NCBI GenBank assembly: GCA_030141605.1
Contig: JAQGDQ010000380.1
Span: forward strand, 64,001 to 128,000
Reading direction: 5' to 3'
Source: Tubiluchus corallicola
Lineage: Eukaryota; Priapulida; Priapulimorpha; Priapulimorphida; Tubiluchidae
DNA length: 64,000 bases
Part shown: piece after piece, positions 1 through 13,116 of the stretch
How positions within the stretch are numbered: position 1 is the first letter of the stretch
How the letters are laid out: every line of letters starts with the position of its first letter
Position numbers and translations under genes: made by a program
The notes under the pieces: generated by a model
Told to the model about the DNA's origin: nothing
What the model saw: the letters and a program-made list of their open reading frames with translations, nothing else
Database searches by the model: none

Positions 1-165
1 ATCCATAGCCAGCACCACCCATGGCCCGTTCCCGTTCTTCAGATCTCAGACGTATAAGTTTTGCAAAAAACGGCCGAAAAATGGCCATTTTTGGAGGTTA
101 TTCGCCCCCGTTCCTCGCGGTGGGCCCGATTTGAAAAATAAACCCCCAATGAGATGACACTAGAT
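1..165. repeat. Dispersed repeat, inverted copy of 39665-39838
   Basis: Carries CATGGCCCGTTCCCGTTCTT, AATGGCCATTTTTGGAGG and AACCCCCAATG, the reverse complement of the block at 39665-39838. The copies face outward around most of the window. Confidence 0.75.
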
Positions 166-1892
166 CGAGACCTTTCGTTTGATGTATAGATCGCCGCAAA
201 TGGTGCCGTAGTCAAAGCTGTAGCCTCGAATCTTATATATTAAGCCCATACCAGTAGAATTAATATATACGATTACAACCATGTATGAATCAATATTATC
301 AGCGATTGAACAATAATTTAGTTGATCGAGAGCAAAGTGACTAGATGGCAGTGTTTTGGCACAGACACACGGAATTCCTGCATTTGTCTCACCTTGTACA
401 ATGCACACAGTTGCAAACCGCAGTGTTGCAAACTGAGGCTTCTTATTCGTTTTCACGTGACGTGTGCAGTTGACGTAGTAACAGAGTAGTTAATAAATCT
501 GCATGTCTGTAAAAATAGTTTGCGTGTATGAAAATGGCAGACGGTGACGAAAGCCATGAAGAAGTTTATAGCCGATTTCAGTCCTGCAATGTTTGAAAAG
601 TACGGCTAAAAACACAAAAAAGTCGTTTCAAAAAACATTAAACCAGATATCGAATTCAAAGAACAAGATTATAATCGAATTACGGAACTTCAAAATCGCC
701 GATCACTAACTGCCCATTTATTATCGTCCGTCATAAGGTTATTGATTTTTTGTACAATCTTGTAGGTTTCACATTTGTATTCAAGCTTTTTTCCATTAAC
801 CCTTTTCTTCTGTCTGAATGTGACAGAGCATATTTCCTTATTTCTGCTAAACATTGTACCGGCTAGCACGAAGCGTCACAACTGCGCGAATCGTTCACCT
901 AGTTTTTTTGTGTATTTGGTTTGACGATCGGTAATAACTGATGTGAAAAAAGGGGTGAGGCAGAGAAGAGAGCACCCACTCTCTCAAGAGGAGGCAAGTA
1001 CAGACATCTGGCCTGCCTCTTGTGATTTGGCATACAGGAAATTGATGATGATGACAAATGTATTATTTGCACAATATATATACATGCAAAGCTTCTATTT
1101 GCAGGCCGATAATTCTGCACTGTATCACGATATATGAGTATATATACAACATATAATATGGTCAATACATAATTATATAATTATACAATATATGGTCAAT
1201 TATAATTATGTCCTTAATACAAACACCACAAACTTGCTTATAAAACATTTTAGCAATTATTTACAATAATTAAGGTCCACAATAGCAGAATTCGTTCACC
1301 GGGATTATTTAGATTACACTACTAGGAAAGTATTAAAAATGACAAACTTTTCTACATGCACGATTTACTTACAAATATATAAGAAGAAGGACTTTTGCTA
1401 AAATGTACGATAAAACCAGGATAAATTTTGCCCGAGTTATACATATACGTATATAAATTGCATACCTGCATGTAATCATTCTGGATTTCTAGCACGGATT
1501 TGTATAGACAATATAGATATCCAATTTTTAGCTTTCAGATTTGCAATAATGGTCAGTATAGGATTGTCTTTACATATGTAGCGGAGACAGAGTGACGGAG
1601 AGTGCTAGAGAGTTGTTAATTTGATTTCAAACAATAATGGTTGTCATTGTGTATTCCTGTTGGCCTCTCTGTATAAGAATTAACTTTTCCGTATCCACAA
1701 TGGTGTCACTTTCACCTACAGAAATAAAAAATACGTTTGCCACGTTTTGAATAACTTAAAGAAAATGTCAAACCATCTTGGAAGTTAGGCTTATTTCAAT
1801 GATCAGGAAAAATGTTAAGAGGATGTAGTGATAAAAATGGGATAAGCATCTCGTGTAATTAGCAAAACCGCTTTAAAGTCACGTTCATGTTG
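166..1892. other. No gene recognised
   Basis: AT-rich sequence with short open frames only. A frame at 535-597 (MADGDESHEEVYSRFQ...) ends at once and has no splice support. I found no SNRNP70 N-terminal exon here. Confidence 0.6.
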
Positions 1893-2379
1893 CATGGATG
1901 AGAATTTTCCGTGGATACGCGGAATTCCAAGTTTTTGGAAGCCCAGTAGTGCCATTTTTGTAAATCGCGTAATTTCGTTGAGAAAATTTTTACGGACCCA
2001 GTATATTATTTCACAAGTTGACCGCTAGGTGGCAGGCCGTCACTTTGTTTACATCACGTAAATCAGTGTAACCACGTGTAGATCTCTATGTATAAAAATA
2101 TAGAATCAATTGTGCGGAGTTATTTGAGTCAATTGCAGACAGTTTTTATATACTTTTGCATAGGAGTGACCAGTACTTGGGCATTTTTGAGACAATTAGG
2201 TATCATGTATCCTTGATAGTTGGGTATTTTAAATTATGCATGAAACAAGGTAACTGATATTTTAAGTCCACTTAGAGGGGCTCTCTATGGTCACAAAATT
2301 GCAATTTGTTGCTGCCTACGTGGCCCCCAAACCCCCGGCCTGTTTAAGAGTTTTTTGCAATTTGTGATTCTCATACCGG
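1893..2379 (+). mobile_element. MITE family M1, copy 1 (487 bp)
   Basis: Closely similar along its length to 31148-31617. Ends CATGGATGAGAAT and ATTCTCATACCGG are imperfect inverted repeats. Flanks ATGTTG (1887-1892 and 2380-2385) give a 6-bp target duplication. No coding potential. Confidence 0.85.
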
Positions 2380-3019
2380 ATGTTGCCTTGGGCACTCCCA
2401 TTTTATATGCCCGCTCTTCCACCAATGACGTCATTCATCGGTGGAAGAAAGTGGTGCATTTCCGCAAATGTAAAGCCTTTTGCAAAAAAATGGGTGTCTA
2501 ATTTTGTGATATTTTGAGTGATCGTAGGCAATTTGTAGAAATTTGAAAAGCTTTACGGAAAGCCTCGTTGCGCTTACGAATGTCGCGATGTCCACCAGTT
2601 ACATCATAATTTTCAGTTGTCCTTTCCTTTAAATATCAATCAGATAAGCAAGAGTGTTCACGATATATCTTCCGTCACATAACATTAATTTACGTAGAAT
2701 CAGAAATAATAGTGAAATGTATACAAGCACTGAAATGGTGTCCATTAACGTGTGTGTTTGTATTCATTGAGTTGAACATGGTTTTAGCCATTTTCAGCAA
2801 ACTTGCGGTAAAAGTGAGTTTATTACCCCTATGCTGTCCATTTAATTTCACCACTTATTACTGTTCACATAGTTTCTGCAGTTCACTGTGCTTGCTCAAC
2901 AGCAACTGCTGTAAGATTTTTGAAACCTTTGTCTCTGGGATGTGGTCTGATTCAAGAAAAAGTTATTATAAACGTAATGAATATTTTATGTTTCGTTTTA
3001 TTTTATGTTATTTTCGCTG
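2380..3019. other. No gene recognised
   Basis: Unique-looking sequence between a MITE and the 48-bp array. The 107-codon frame at 2712-3035 runs into the array and has no homology I recognise. Confidence 0.55.
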
Positions 3020-3880
3020 CAGCACGACTCATTAGTGTGGAGCAGACATGTCCATGTGAATGGACTGCAGCATGTCTTATTAGCGTGGAGCAGACATGTC
3101 CATGTGCGTGGACTGCAGCATGACTCATTAGCGTGGAGCAGACATGTCCATGTGCATGGACTGCAGCATGGCTCATTAGCGTGGAGCAGACATGTCCATG
3201 TGCGTGGACTGCGGCATGGCTCATTAGCGTGGAGCAGACATGTCCATGTGCGTGGACTGCAGCATGACTCATTAGCGTGGAGCAGACATGTCCATGTGCG
3301 TGGACTGCAGCATGACTCATTAGCGTGGAGCAGACATGTCCATGTGCGTGGACTGCAGCATGACTCATTAGCATGGAGCAGACATGTCCATGTGCGTGGA
3401 CTGCAGCATGGCTCATTAGCGTGGAGCAGACATGTCCATGTGCGTGGACTGCAGCATGTCTTATTAGCGTGGAGCAGACATGTCCATGTGCGTGGACTGC
3501 AGCATGGCTCATTAGCGTGGAGCAGACATGTCCATGTGAATGGACTGCAGCATGTCTTATTAGCGTGGAGCAGACATGTCCATGTGCGTGGACTGCAGCA
3601 TGGCTCATTAGCGTGGAGCAGACATGTCCATGTGAATGGACTGCAGCATGTCTTATTAGCGTGGAGCAGACATGTCCATGTGCGTGGACTGCAGCATGGC
3701 TCATTAGCGTGGAGCAGACATGTCCATGTGCATGGACTGCAGCATGACTCATTAGCGTGGAGCAGACATGTCCATGTGCGTGGACTGCAGCATGGCTCAT
3801 TCACGTGGAGCAGACATGTCCATGTGCATGGACTGCAGCATGACTCATTAGCATGGAGCAGACATGTCCATGTGCATGGA
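3020..3880. repeat. 48-bp minisatellite, about 18 units
   Basis: Unit GCGTGGAGCAGACATGTCCA... with GTGCGTGGACTGCAGCATGA. As 48 is a multiple of three, long frames are open on both strands as 16-residue repeats. They have no start context, homology or codon bias suggesting translation. Confidence 0.95.
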
Positions 3881-4169
3881 ATTTAAAAGAAAACACCCAA
3901 AACAGGGTGATTTTTCATATTCTACCCTATTTTGAAGTATGGTAAAAATATACATTTTAATGCCAAAGTGTTTCTGGTAATTAAGCAATAGGCTAAAAAC
4001 TTAATTCAGCCAGTTAGTGCTACTATCACGTTATCACATAATTCTTAACAGCACAAATATTGCACGAGCATACTGAACGTGTTTGTGAAAGCAAAAATTA
4101 AAGTATAATGTTACTGTACAACATTCGGTGTGATATACAAATAGTTACAAATTTCAACTTTACCGCTGT

Positions 4170-4490
4170 GTTTAAGCATGAACTCTCAAATGTGTGCACC
4201 GCATCACAAATGAACAACTCTAAACTGAGAGGTACAGCACCTGTTTTTGTGCATCACGTTTACAGGATGCAGGACAGGTGCTAGTGCCCATCTAACTAGC
4301 AAATGTCGAGATGCATGTGACGGTGAAGAACTAGTTGGGCGATGCGAAACTTCGTTTCTGTGGTAACAACTCTTTCTTCATTCAAAATGAGTGCACCCAA
4401 CCTTGAAGTGATTGTGACTTTAAATTTATTTTACTAATTACACGAGGCGCTTATCACAATTTTACTGCTGAAATTCCTAAAAAGAATTTC
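4170..4490. repeat. Dispersed repeat family M6
   Basis: The block with CTGAGAGGTACAGCACCTGT, GCCCATCTAACTAGC and TACTAATTACACGAGGCGCT recurs in part at 11745-11890, 42050-42130 and 63905-64000, the last cut by the window end. Confidence 0.65.
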
Positions 4491-4892
4491 TCAAATGTAA
4501 AAAAAGCTGCACTTCCCGAGAGACCTGGCTTTTCCTTTACGATTTAAATATCACGCACTTCTGTAGCAAGAGACGTTATTCTGCGTTGTAAACCTGTCAA
4601 CTAGGACTCATAAATTTTATTAGAATTGTGGATCGCCTCTGGTCATCTGATCAAAACTCAGTCGACGTCTATCCCTACATGTCGGCAATGTCGTATGCAC
4701 AATTTAGTGCGCTAATCCTGCCAATTCTTACAATACACGGTGAAAAGTAAAAAAATTTATGCTGCAATGAATTGTTATGCATGAGACTGGGGTGCATTGG
4801 AGAATGAAATACTGCATTCGGACGATTACCTCTGCACTTGATGATGAAGTTTTTTTTATGAAGTTTAGTCTATAGAAGCACGTTTTTCCTGG

Positions 4893-5062
4893 TTATTCAG
4901 GTAAAAAAGTCACAGGTAAAAAAGCCACAGGCAAAAAAGTCACAGGTAAAAAAGTCACAGGTAAAAAGGTCATAGGAAAAAGCCACAGGTAAAAAGCCAC
5001 AGGTGAAAAGGTACTGGAAAAAAGTCACAGGTAAAAAAGTCATAGAAATAAAGCCACAGTAA
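4893..5062. repeat. Degenerate short tandem repeat, unit about 15 bp
   Basis: Unit TCACAGGTAAAAAAG with variants (AGCCACAGG, GTCATAGG). Confidence 0.85.
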
Positions 5063-5271
5063 AAAAGTCACATTTGCGATCGTACAGCGAAATTCAAGCG
5101 GTTCAATACAATGCCATGTAATTAAACTCATATGACATCAACACAAACTCACACAAACAGCAAATAGAGACAAACAGCTGCAAATCCTACGATGGCATAA
5201 ACACACATACAAAATTACCACCAAAGGAAATGGTCATCAGGTGTGTCACCGGGAAAGATTCAGATTTCGTT

Positions 5272-5880
5272 CCCTACTCACTATCTTCGAACTCTTCCGT
5301 CGGGGAACCGGTCCTTACTCACTGGCTTCAAACTCTCCCGGCGGGGACCCAGTCCCTACTCACTATCTTCGAACTCTTCCGTCGGGGAACCGGTCCTTAC
5401 TCACTGGCTTCAAACTCTCCCGGCGGGGACCCGGTCCCTACTGACTATCTCCAAACTCCCGGTGGGGACCCAGTCCCTACTGACTATCTCCAAACTCCCG
5501 GCGGGGACCCAGTCCCTACTGACTATCTTCAAACTCTCCCGGCGGGGAACCGGTCCCTACTCACTATCTTCAAACTCTCCCGGCAGGGACCCAGTCCCTA
5601 CTCACTATCTTTAAACTCTCCCAGGAGGGACCCAGTCCCTACTCACTATTTTCTAACTCTCCCGGCAGAGACCCGGTCCTTACTCACTATCTTCAAACTC
5701 TCCCGGCAGAGACCCAGTCCCAACTCACTATCTTCAAACTCTTCCGGCGGTGACCCCATTCCTACTCACTCTCTTCAAACTCTCCCGGCGGGGACCCGGC
5801 CCTCACTCACTATCTCCAAACTCTCCCGCAGAGACCCAGTCCCTACTCACTATCTTCAAACTCGCCCGGCGGGGACCCAA
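5272..5880. repeat. About 41-bp minisatellite
   Basis: Units such as CGGCGGGGACCCAGTCCCTA followed by CTCACTATCTTCAAACTCTC, with shorter variants. Several frames stay open by chance. Confidence 0.93.
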
Positions 5881-7017
5881 TAACTGCCCAACCTTAGATG
5901 TTAAAGTGATAACTACAGACATAACACATAATACAAAGCACAGACAGAACATAACGTAAACCCACTGCAACAATGACAAAAAAGAGAAGGGGCTCCTATA
6001 ACATGATCACAAAGCGCGTAGATGAATCGTTTACATGGACAAGTCAACTTTGTTACAACTTCCGAACTGTTCACATAGAGAATTTCCTGGTGCAACTGAG
6101 ATTATGATATGATAGATGTTTGATATGCGATAGAAATTAGTAGAAGAAAGACGAGAAAGAGCAAAACAAAAAATGAAAACCATATATCAATTATAAAAAC
6201 TGTGACCTAATCCTGACCTATAGCAAGTGCGTGTACACACAAGGAAACTGTGAAAAGGCTTATTACTAAAATAAAGGAACTACTTGATTACTGAGTTTCA
6301 ATCCATTAGTGATCATGGATTGATTATTTAAAAAATCCAGCAAATCACTACCACCATGAGACATTTTGATGTGTCATAAGTCATATTTGGATGATGCTGT
6401 ACATCGTATACCAGTTCCAATAACTCTGCAATGTCTGGATTGCAAATTATTACACAATAGACGTGGGAGATCTGTTCACTGTTGTCCTAGACAAGTTGTA
6501 AATATTCATCGATTTTGGAAATTGCCTGTTTTCTTATGGGAATTTCATATTGCCTGTATCACACGCAGAATTTTACACTGTCACTCGCTAATCATGGATT
6601 ATAGGTTAAAACATGTAAATCACACTTATAGTACTTGTAATATATCAGGCCTTATAATAGTAGCACTAATTCTCATCAAACGACCTCAGACAACTAAATT
6701 TGGCAGCCAAGTCAGCTGTATCATTTTCATGTAAAGCAATGTAGAATTGCCTCCCCGCCGATCTACGGGGGCAAGAAAATTGTAAATTATTTAAACAGAA
6801 TACCGAAAAATTCTTTTACGGTTCTTATTTTGGCTGGTTTGAAAACGTATCAAAACATATTAATTTGACTTATATTTTATGTGTTTTTGCCTTTATAATT
6901 ATTATATTTTGTATACTAATTTTAAATTTGTTGCAACAAGACCACAGTAAATGAGCATGCCAAGCTCAGCGAGTTCATCCTGTATAAATATTTACAATTG
7001 CCCACTCAATTTAACAA
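5881..7017. other. No gene recognised
   Basis: Contains a lone M4-type end (about 6249-6272) and a 122-codon frame at 6366-6734 without recognisable domains or splice signals. Confidence 0.55.
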
Positions 7018-7655
7018 CACCAACCCTAACCCTAACCCTAACCCTAATCCAACCCTAGTCCTGTCCCAAACTCTAACCTAACCCTAATCCAACCCAACTC
7101 TAGTCCTATCCCTAACTCTAACCCAACCCTAATCCTAACTCTAACCCAACCCTAACTCTAATCCTAATCCAACCATAACCCCAACCCTAATCCTAACCCT
7201 AACTCTAACCCAACCCTAACCCTAATCCTAATCCAACCGTAACCCTAACCCAACCCTAATTCTATCCATAACTCTAATCCAACCCTAACCCTAATCCTAT
7301 CCATAACTCTAACCCAACCCTAACCCTAACCCAACCCTAATCCTATCCCTAACTCTAACGCATCCCTAACCTTAATCCTACCCAACCCTAATCCTATCGC
7401 TAACTCTAGCCCAATCTCAACCCTAGCCCAATACTAACCCTAACCCTAACCCAATCGTGACTCTAACCATAATCCTATCCCTAACCCAATCATAACCCGA
7501 AGCATAATACAACCGTAATCCTATCCCTAAGTCTAACCCAATCCTGATGCTGACACAATCCTAACCCTAACCCAATTGTAACCCTAACCGTAATCCAACC
7601 ATAATCCTATCCCTAACCGTAATTCAATCCTAATGCTAATCCTAACCCTAATCCG
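7018..7655. repeat. Degenerate interstitial CCCTAA (telomere-type) tract
   Basis: It starts with clean CCCTAACCCTAACCCTAA and decays into CCAACCCTAATCCTAAC-like variants over about 640 bp. The G-rich motif TTAGGG is the ancestral animal telomere repeat. A tiny relative (TTAGGGTTAGGATTAGGG) lies at 12444-12463. Confidence 0.88.
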
Positions 7656-8346
7656 CTTCACGAACTAATTTCTTGTGTTTGGTGAATTGTAAACTTTAGC
7701 CATATTTTCTAATAAATATGAAATAAATGATATTTTTGCCCCATTTGACAAAACTTTTTCATCAATTTCTGAATATTTAAAATGGATCAATTAACTATTT
7801 CCTGTCTGACGTAAACTTGGCTTCTTTTTCTCTCTTCATTGGTACATTTTTATTAAAATCCTTTAAGCAGTTGCGTATTTATAGGCAGCAACCTTTTGAA
7901 AATTGGCCAGCTTCTGACCTGGCCCATAATTCTGTGAATATGTCTGCCCTGTATAAAGTATCTCCTTGGATTCTGTGCAAACTTCTTTCTGAACGGCAGG
8001 CTAATTGCACTTGTACCATAATTGCATGCCATTTTATCTGAATTGGCGGTTAATCACTAAATACTACGTGTAGGAGAAAGGCACGCTTATTGGTGTTGTC
8101 TGCAGTGCTACTGATTGTTGTACGGACCTTGTTCAAAAGCTTTTTGAAAATATTAGTTCACGAAATCCATTTTTCAAGAACGAAAAGGTCGCAGTGAATG
8201 TTTTTTTATATCAGTGTGTAAATAAATTCTGCTAAAACTGAATGTATTTGCTGTCTACATAGTAAATTTTAGCTTTTTCAAATAGAGCTAATAAAAGAGG
8301 ATATCTTCGTCAAATTTTGTTGATCACACATTAAAATTATAGGCTT

Positions 8347-10991
8347 ACGATGTGTTCAGACTTGCGAGTTTTCTCTCTGACAGCACGTGTGAGCGAAACA
8401 TTAGAAGGTGCTGACGGCATGTAAACTCTCTGATGGTTGCTGCAAGTTGATCTGGTTGTCTGAACAGTGAACACGCTTTCCAGCTACTTGGTGAAAATAA
8501 CTTGCTAGTCTGAATGGTTGTCTGTACAGTGAACACGCTTGCCAGCTACTTGGTGAAAATAACTTGCTAGTCTGAATGGTTGTCTCTACAGTGAACACGC
8601 TTGCCAGCTACTTGGTGAAAATAACTTGCTAGTCTGAATGGTTGTCTCTACAGTGAACACGCTTGCCAGCTACTTGGTGAAAATAACTTGCTAGTCTGAA
8701 TGGTTGTCTGAACAGTGAACACGCTTGCCAGCTACTTGGTGAAAATAACTTGCTAGTCTGAATGGTTGTCTCTACAGTGAACACGCTTGCCAGCTACTTG
8801 GTGAAAATAACTTGCTAGTCTGAATGGTTGTCTGAACAGTGAACACGCTTGCCAGCTACTTGGTGAAAATAACTTGCTAGTCTGAATGGTTGTCTCTACA
8901 GTGAACACGCTTGCCAGCTACTTGGTGAAAATAACTTGCTAGTCTGAATGGTTGTCTGTACAGTGAACACGCTTGCCAGCTACTTGGTGAAAATAACTTG
9001 CTAGTCTGAATGGTTGTCTGTACAGTGAGCACGCTTGCCAGCTACTTGGTGAAAATAACTTGCTAGTCTGAATGGTTGTCTGTACAGTGAGCACGCTTGC
9101 CAGCTACTTGGTGAAAAGAACTTGCTAGTCTGAATGGTTGTCTGTACAGTGAGCACGCTTGCCAGCTACTTGGTGAAAAGAACTTGCTAGTCTGAATGGT
9201 TGTCTGAACAGTGAGCACGCTTGCCAGCTACTTGGTGAAAATAACTTGCTAGTCTGAATGGTTGTCTGTACAGTGAGCATGCTTGCCAGCTACTTGGTGA
9301 AAAAAACTTGCTAGTCTGAATGGTTGTCTGAACAGTGAACACGCTTGCCAGCTACTTGGTGAAAAAAACTTGCTAGTGTGAATAGTTGTCTGTACAATGA
9401 ACACGCTTGCCAGCTACTTGGTGAAAAAAACTAGCTAGTCTGAATGGTTGTCTGAACAGTGAACACGTTTGCCAGCTAGCTACTTGGTGAAAAAACTTGC
9501 TAGTCTGAATGGTTGTCTGTACAGTGAACACGCTTGCCAGCTACTTGGTGAAAAAATCTTGCTAGTCTGAATGGTTGTCTGTACAGTGAACACGCTTGCC
9601 AGCTACTTGGTGAAAAAACTTGCTAGTCTGAATGGTTGTCTGTACAGTGAACACGCTTGCCAGCTACTTGATGAAAAAAACTTGCTAGTCTGAATGGTTG
9701 TCTGTACAATGAACACGCTTGCCAGCTACTTGGTGAAAAAAACTTGCTAGTCTGAATGGTTGTCTGAACAGTGAACACGCTTGCCAGCTAGCTACTTGGT
9801 GAAAAAAACTTGCTAGTCTGAATGGTTGTCTGAACAGTGAACACGCTTGCCAGCTACTTGGTGAAAAAATCTTGCTAGTCTGAATGGTTGTCTGTACAGT
9901 GAACACGCTTGCCAGCTACTTGGTGAAAAAATCTTGCTAGTCTGAATGGTTGTCTGTACAGTGAACACGCTTGCCAGCTACCGGGTGAAAAAACTTGCTA
10001 GTCTGAATGGTTGTTTGAACAGTGAACACGCTTGCCAGCTACTTGGTGAAAAAAACTTGCTAGTCTAAATGGTTGTCTGTACAGTGAACACGCTTGCCAG
10101 CTACTTGGTGAAAATAACTTGCTAGTCTGAATGGTTGTCTGTACAGTGAGCACGCTTGCCAGCTACTTGATGAAAAAAACTTGCTAGTCTGAATGGTTGT
10201 CTGTACAGTGAACACGCTTGCCAGCTACCGGGTGAAAAAACTTGCTAGTCTGAATGGTTGTCTGAACAGTGAACACGCTTGCCAGCTAGCTACTTGGTGA
10301 AAATAACTTGCTAGTCTGAATGGTTGTCTGTACAGTGAGCACGCTTGCCAGCTACTTGATGAAAAAATCTTGCTAGTCTGAATGGTTGTCTGTACAGTGA
10401 ACACGCTTGCCAGCTACCGGGTGAAAAAACTTGCTAGTCTGAATGGTTGTCTGTACAGTGAACACGCTTGCCAGCTACCGGGTGAAAAAACTTGCTAGTC
10501 TGAATGGTTGTTTGAACAGTGAACACGCTTGCCAGCTACTTGGTGAAAAAAACTTGCTAGTCTAAATGGTTGTCTGTACAGTGAACACGCTTGCCAGCTA
10601 CTTGGTGAAAAAAACTTGCTAGTCTAAATGGTTGTCTGTACAGTGAACACGCTTGCCAGCTACTTGGTGAAAAAATCTTGCTAGTCTGAATGGTTGTCTG
10701 TACAGTGAACACGCTTGCCAGCTACTTGGTGAAAAAATCTTGCTAGTCTGAATGGTTGTCTGTACAGTGAACACGCTTGCCAGCTACTTGGTGAAAATAA
10801 CTTGCTAGTCTGAATGGTTGTCTGTACAGTGAGCACGCTTGCCAGCTACTTGATGAAAAAAACTTGCTAGTCTGAATGGTTGTCTGTACAGTGAACACGC
10901 TTGCCAGCTACTGGGTGAAAAAACTTGCTAGTCTGAATGGTTGTCTGAACAGTGAACACGCTTGCCAGCTACTTGGTGAAAAAATCTTGCT
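8347..10991. repeat. 62-bp minisatellite grown from the end of an M2-type MITE, about 41 units
   Basis: A left end like M2 (GTGTTCAGACTTGCGAGTTT at about 8348) leads into about 41 units of 62 bp. Each unit contains CTTGCTAGTCTGAATGG, the M2 right-end sequence. Units differ by small changes (CTCTACAG, CTGTACAG or CTGAACAG; AAAATAAC, AAAAAAAC or AAAAAATC; an extra AGCT). Some variants recur in runs, suggesting blockwise duplication. The open frames here are incidental. Confidence 0.93.
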
Positions 10992-11012
10992 GCGCTGTTA
11001 TAGCCGTTAATA

Positions 11013-11346
11013 CAGTGGTTCCCAAACTTTCTCGGACCGTTACCCAAATCGGGAAACCCGGTCGTGTCCATTACCTCCCACCTAGTAATACTTCTCCAAC
11101 TCAAAAAGTAAACACACGTATATACCACAAGCAAGCAAAATTCTAGCTAGTCCAACAAGCGAATGATGGACCCCATGACATAGTGTTGCCTGCCGGAGGC
11201 AGTCTCTTCAAGACGAAAACTACGTAAAATGCATTCCGAGCGAAGTTTTAAAAATTTTCAGAGGGATGCCCGTTACCCCCCCCCCAAAAAAAAAACATAT
11301 TACCCCGGGGGGGGGGGGTAATTTACCCCTACTTTGGGAACCACTG
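11013..11346. mobile_element. Non-autonomous hAT-type MITE, 334 bp
   Basis: TIRs CAGTGGTTCCCAAACTTT and CTTTGGGAACCACTG, perfect 8-bp target duplication CGTTAATA (11005-11012, 11347-11354). The centre holds C-run/G-run tracts that form a further hairpin (around 11278-11320). Confidence 0.95.
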
Positions 11347-11354
11347 CGTTAATA

Positions 11355-12985
11355 CGTGAAAGCAATAAATTTATTATTATTATTATTATACATGATAACA
11401 TGTGATTGTGGAAACTGTACCATGAATGGAAACTGATGAATATACACACTTATCCTGCAAGGCAACAAGGCTTTATGACGGAAAACATAAGCCTGCCATG
11501 TCGCTCACTGTCGATTTTTCCCAGTTACCAGGCACTGAGCAGGGCAGCCATTTTAAAGTCTGCGACGGTGTCGAACCCACAACCTCTCAGACGTCACTTG
11601 ACTATGCTGTTTGGTTTTGTTCGGTTGTCGAACTTCCGCTTTTGATATTTCCGTTGCTAATTGGTTTGCAGAAAGAAACTAGGCAGGTTTTAAGATAAAA
11701 ATTCGAATACCAAATTTACCGTTGTACTCACACGCGAGCTGTTGAACGTGTGTACTTCGTCACAAACTAACACATCTGAACTGAGAGGTACAGCCCATGT
11801 TTTTGTGCAACACGTTTTCGAAATGCATGTAACAGCAAAGAACTAGTGGCGCGAATGCGAAATTGTGTTTGTGTGGTAATGATTCTTTCACGTAAGTCAT
11901 TTTTGAAAAAAAAGTATGTTTCCTTTCAATATTTTAAAGAGTAGATTGTTTTAGGTACAGTTTAAGATTGGATCCGGTTTTGCTTTAACAAGTAAATAAG
12001 TCCAACCTACTAACCAATGCAGGAACTGTGACCCTGCGGGTGAAGTCGACAACAAGCGTTGAATCCTTCGCTCAGCTCACTCACTCGTGCTATTGTCACA
12101 ACAATAAGATGAATTCCTCTCAGATTAGCTCATTTTCATCAGACTCTGTTGCCGTGGCGCCCAGTACATCCGTCTCACTTGACCGTTTTCAACACAACTG
12201 GCTTCTTTTGTCCATCGGTTACAGTCTGCATGACAACGCAATCAGTTCCATTTCAGAGTAATAGTTTTCCCAAGTTTATGCCACTTAATTCATTCCCATT
12301 TCCAGACGCTTTGCTTCGTAAGCCCTTTGGTGACTAATAATTGATTGGTGGTCAAAAAGAAACGAACAGATTTTTATTAAACAAAAATAGTCCGGTTGGT
12401 CATTATGGCTGAAGTTCACACAATTCACCCACGCACATGAAATTAGGGTTAGGATTAGGGTTTGGGAATTGCGTGGGGAATTGTGAACTCCTTCCAGGTA
12501 TTATTCCCATACATCCTAGCTTAGGTTTCTATGGTTGTTTGTAGTAGGATTATTGTGCAAACTTACTTTTTTGTCGTTGTCAACGTCAGCTGCAGTTTTC
12601 ATTGCTGTAGCTCGTGTTAGGTTTGGATTGGTGACCAACTGACCGCAAACTGTGACTTCAGATAAAATTTGCTGGATTCATTCACTTGCAATAGTCTCAC
12701 ATATCTCACTTTTTTCTAAAAATCATTTGTTTCACATGTCATTCATCTTTTCTAAGCCAAACTTACTACTTTGGAGTTGGAGGTTGCCTAACTTTGACAT
12801 TTATCAGTGACTTTTGACCTGTGTCATAAGACAGCTTACTAACTCAGCTGAGAATTTTGAAATTTCGCTTAGAGAATTTACCTTTACCTTTGCCTACTGT
12901 GGCAACTTGTTTCGCTGTGTAAGATTATGATCAGTTTGTTTTTTACAGCATTTTTTCAACAATAAGCTTTGCCTTGAAAGTGATC
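11355..12985. other. No gene recognised
   Basis: Short (ATT)n at 11371-11387, part of family M6, and overlapping frames at 11406-11698 and 12028-12337 with no family signature. Confidence 0.55.
11745..11890. repeat. Family M6 partial copy
   Basis: Shares CTGAACTGAGAGGTACAGC, TTTTTGTGCAACACG and AAGAACTAGTGGCGCG with 4180-4350. Confidence 0.6.
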
Positions 12986-13116
12986 ATCACTAACCAAAGG
13001 ATAGCTGACTAGATGACCAATTGGTCTTTTGCTGCCTTTCTTCACAAAATGTTTTTCCAAATTATTATTTGTATTACAACTCCTATGTTTATTACAAGGT
13101 AAATAAGAGATTATGT
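12986..13116 (+). repeat. Retrotransposon 3'-UTR-like repeat, copy 1
   Basis: Shares AACCAAAGGATAGCTGACTA, GATGACCAATTGGTCTTTT and AAATAAGAGATTAT with 15088-15217. The ACTAGATGACC motif also appears in the block at 13880-13990. I infer non-LTR 3' ends. Confidence 0.65.

Noticed and set aside
535-597. First exon of a coding gene (MADGDESHEEVYSRFQ...)
   Set aside because: It ends in a stop after 20 codons, shows no clear donor and no similarity to the U1-70K N-terminus.
2998-3886. Long cysteine/histidine-rich open frames on both strands
   Set aside because: They are readings of a 48-bp minisatellite in several frames at once. No splice sites, homology or codon bias.
6366-6734. 122-codon frame as a gene
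   Set aside because: No recognisable domain, composition like the neighbouring non-coding DNA, no splice or promoter support.
7018-7655. A true chromosome end
   Set aside because: The repeats are degenerate and flanked by ordinary sequence on both sides, so this is an interstitial tract.
8347-10991. CRISPR-like array (regular repeats)
   Set aside because: Units are contiguous without unique spacers, in an animal genome, and derive from a MITE end.
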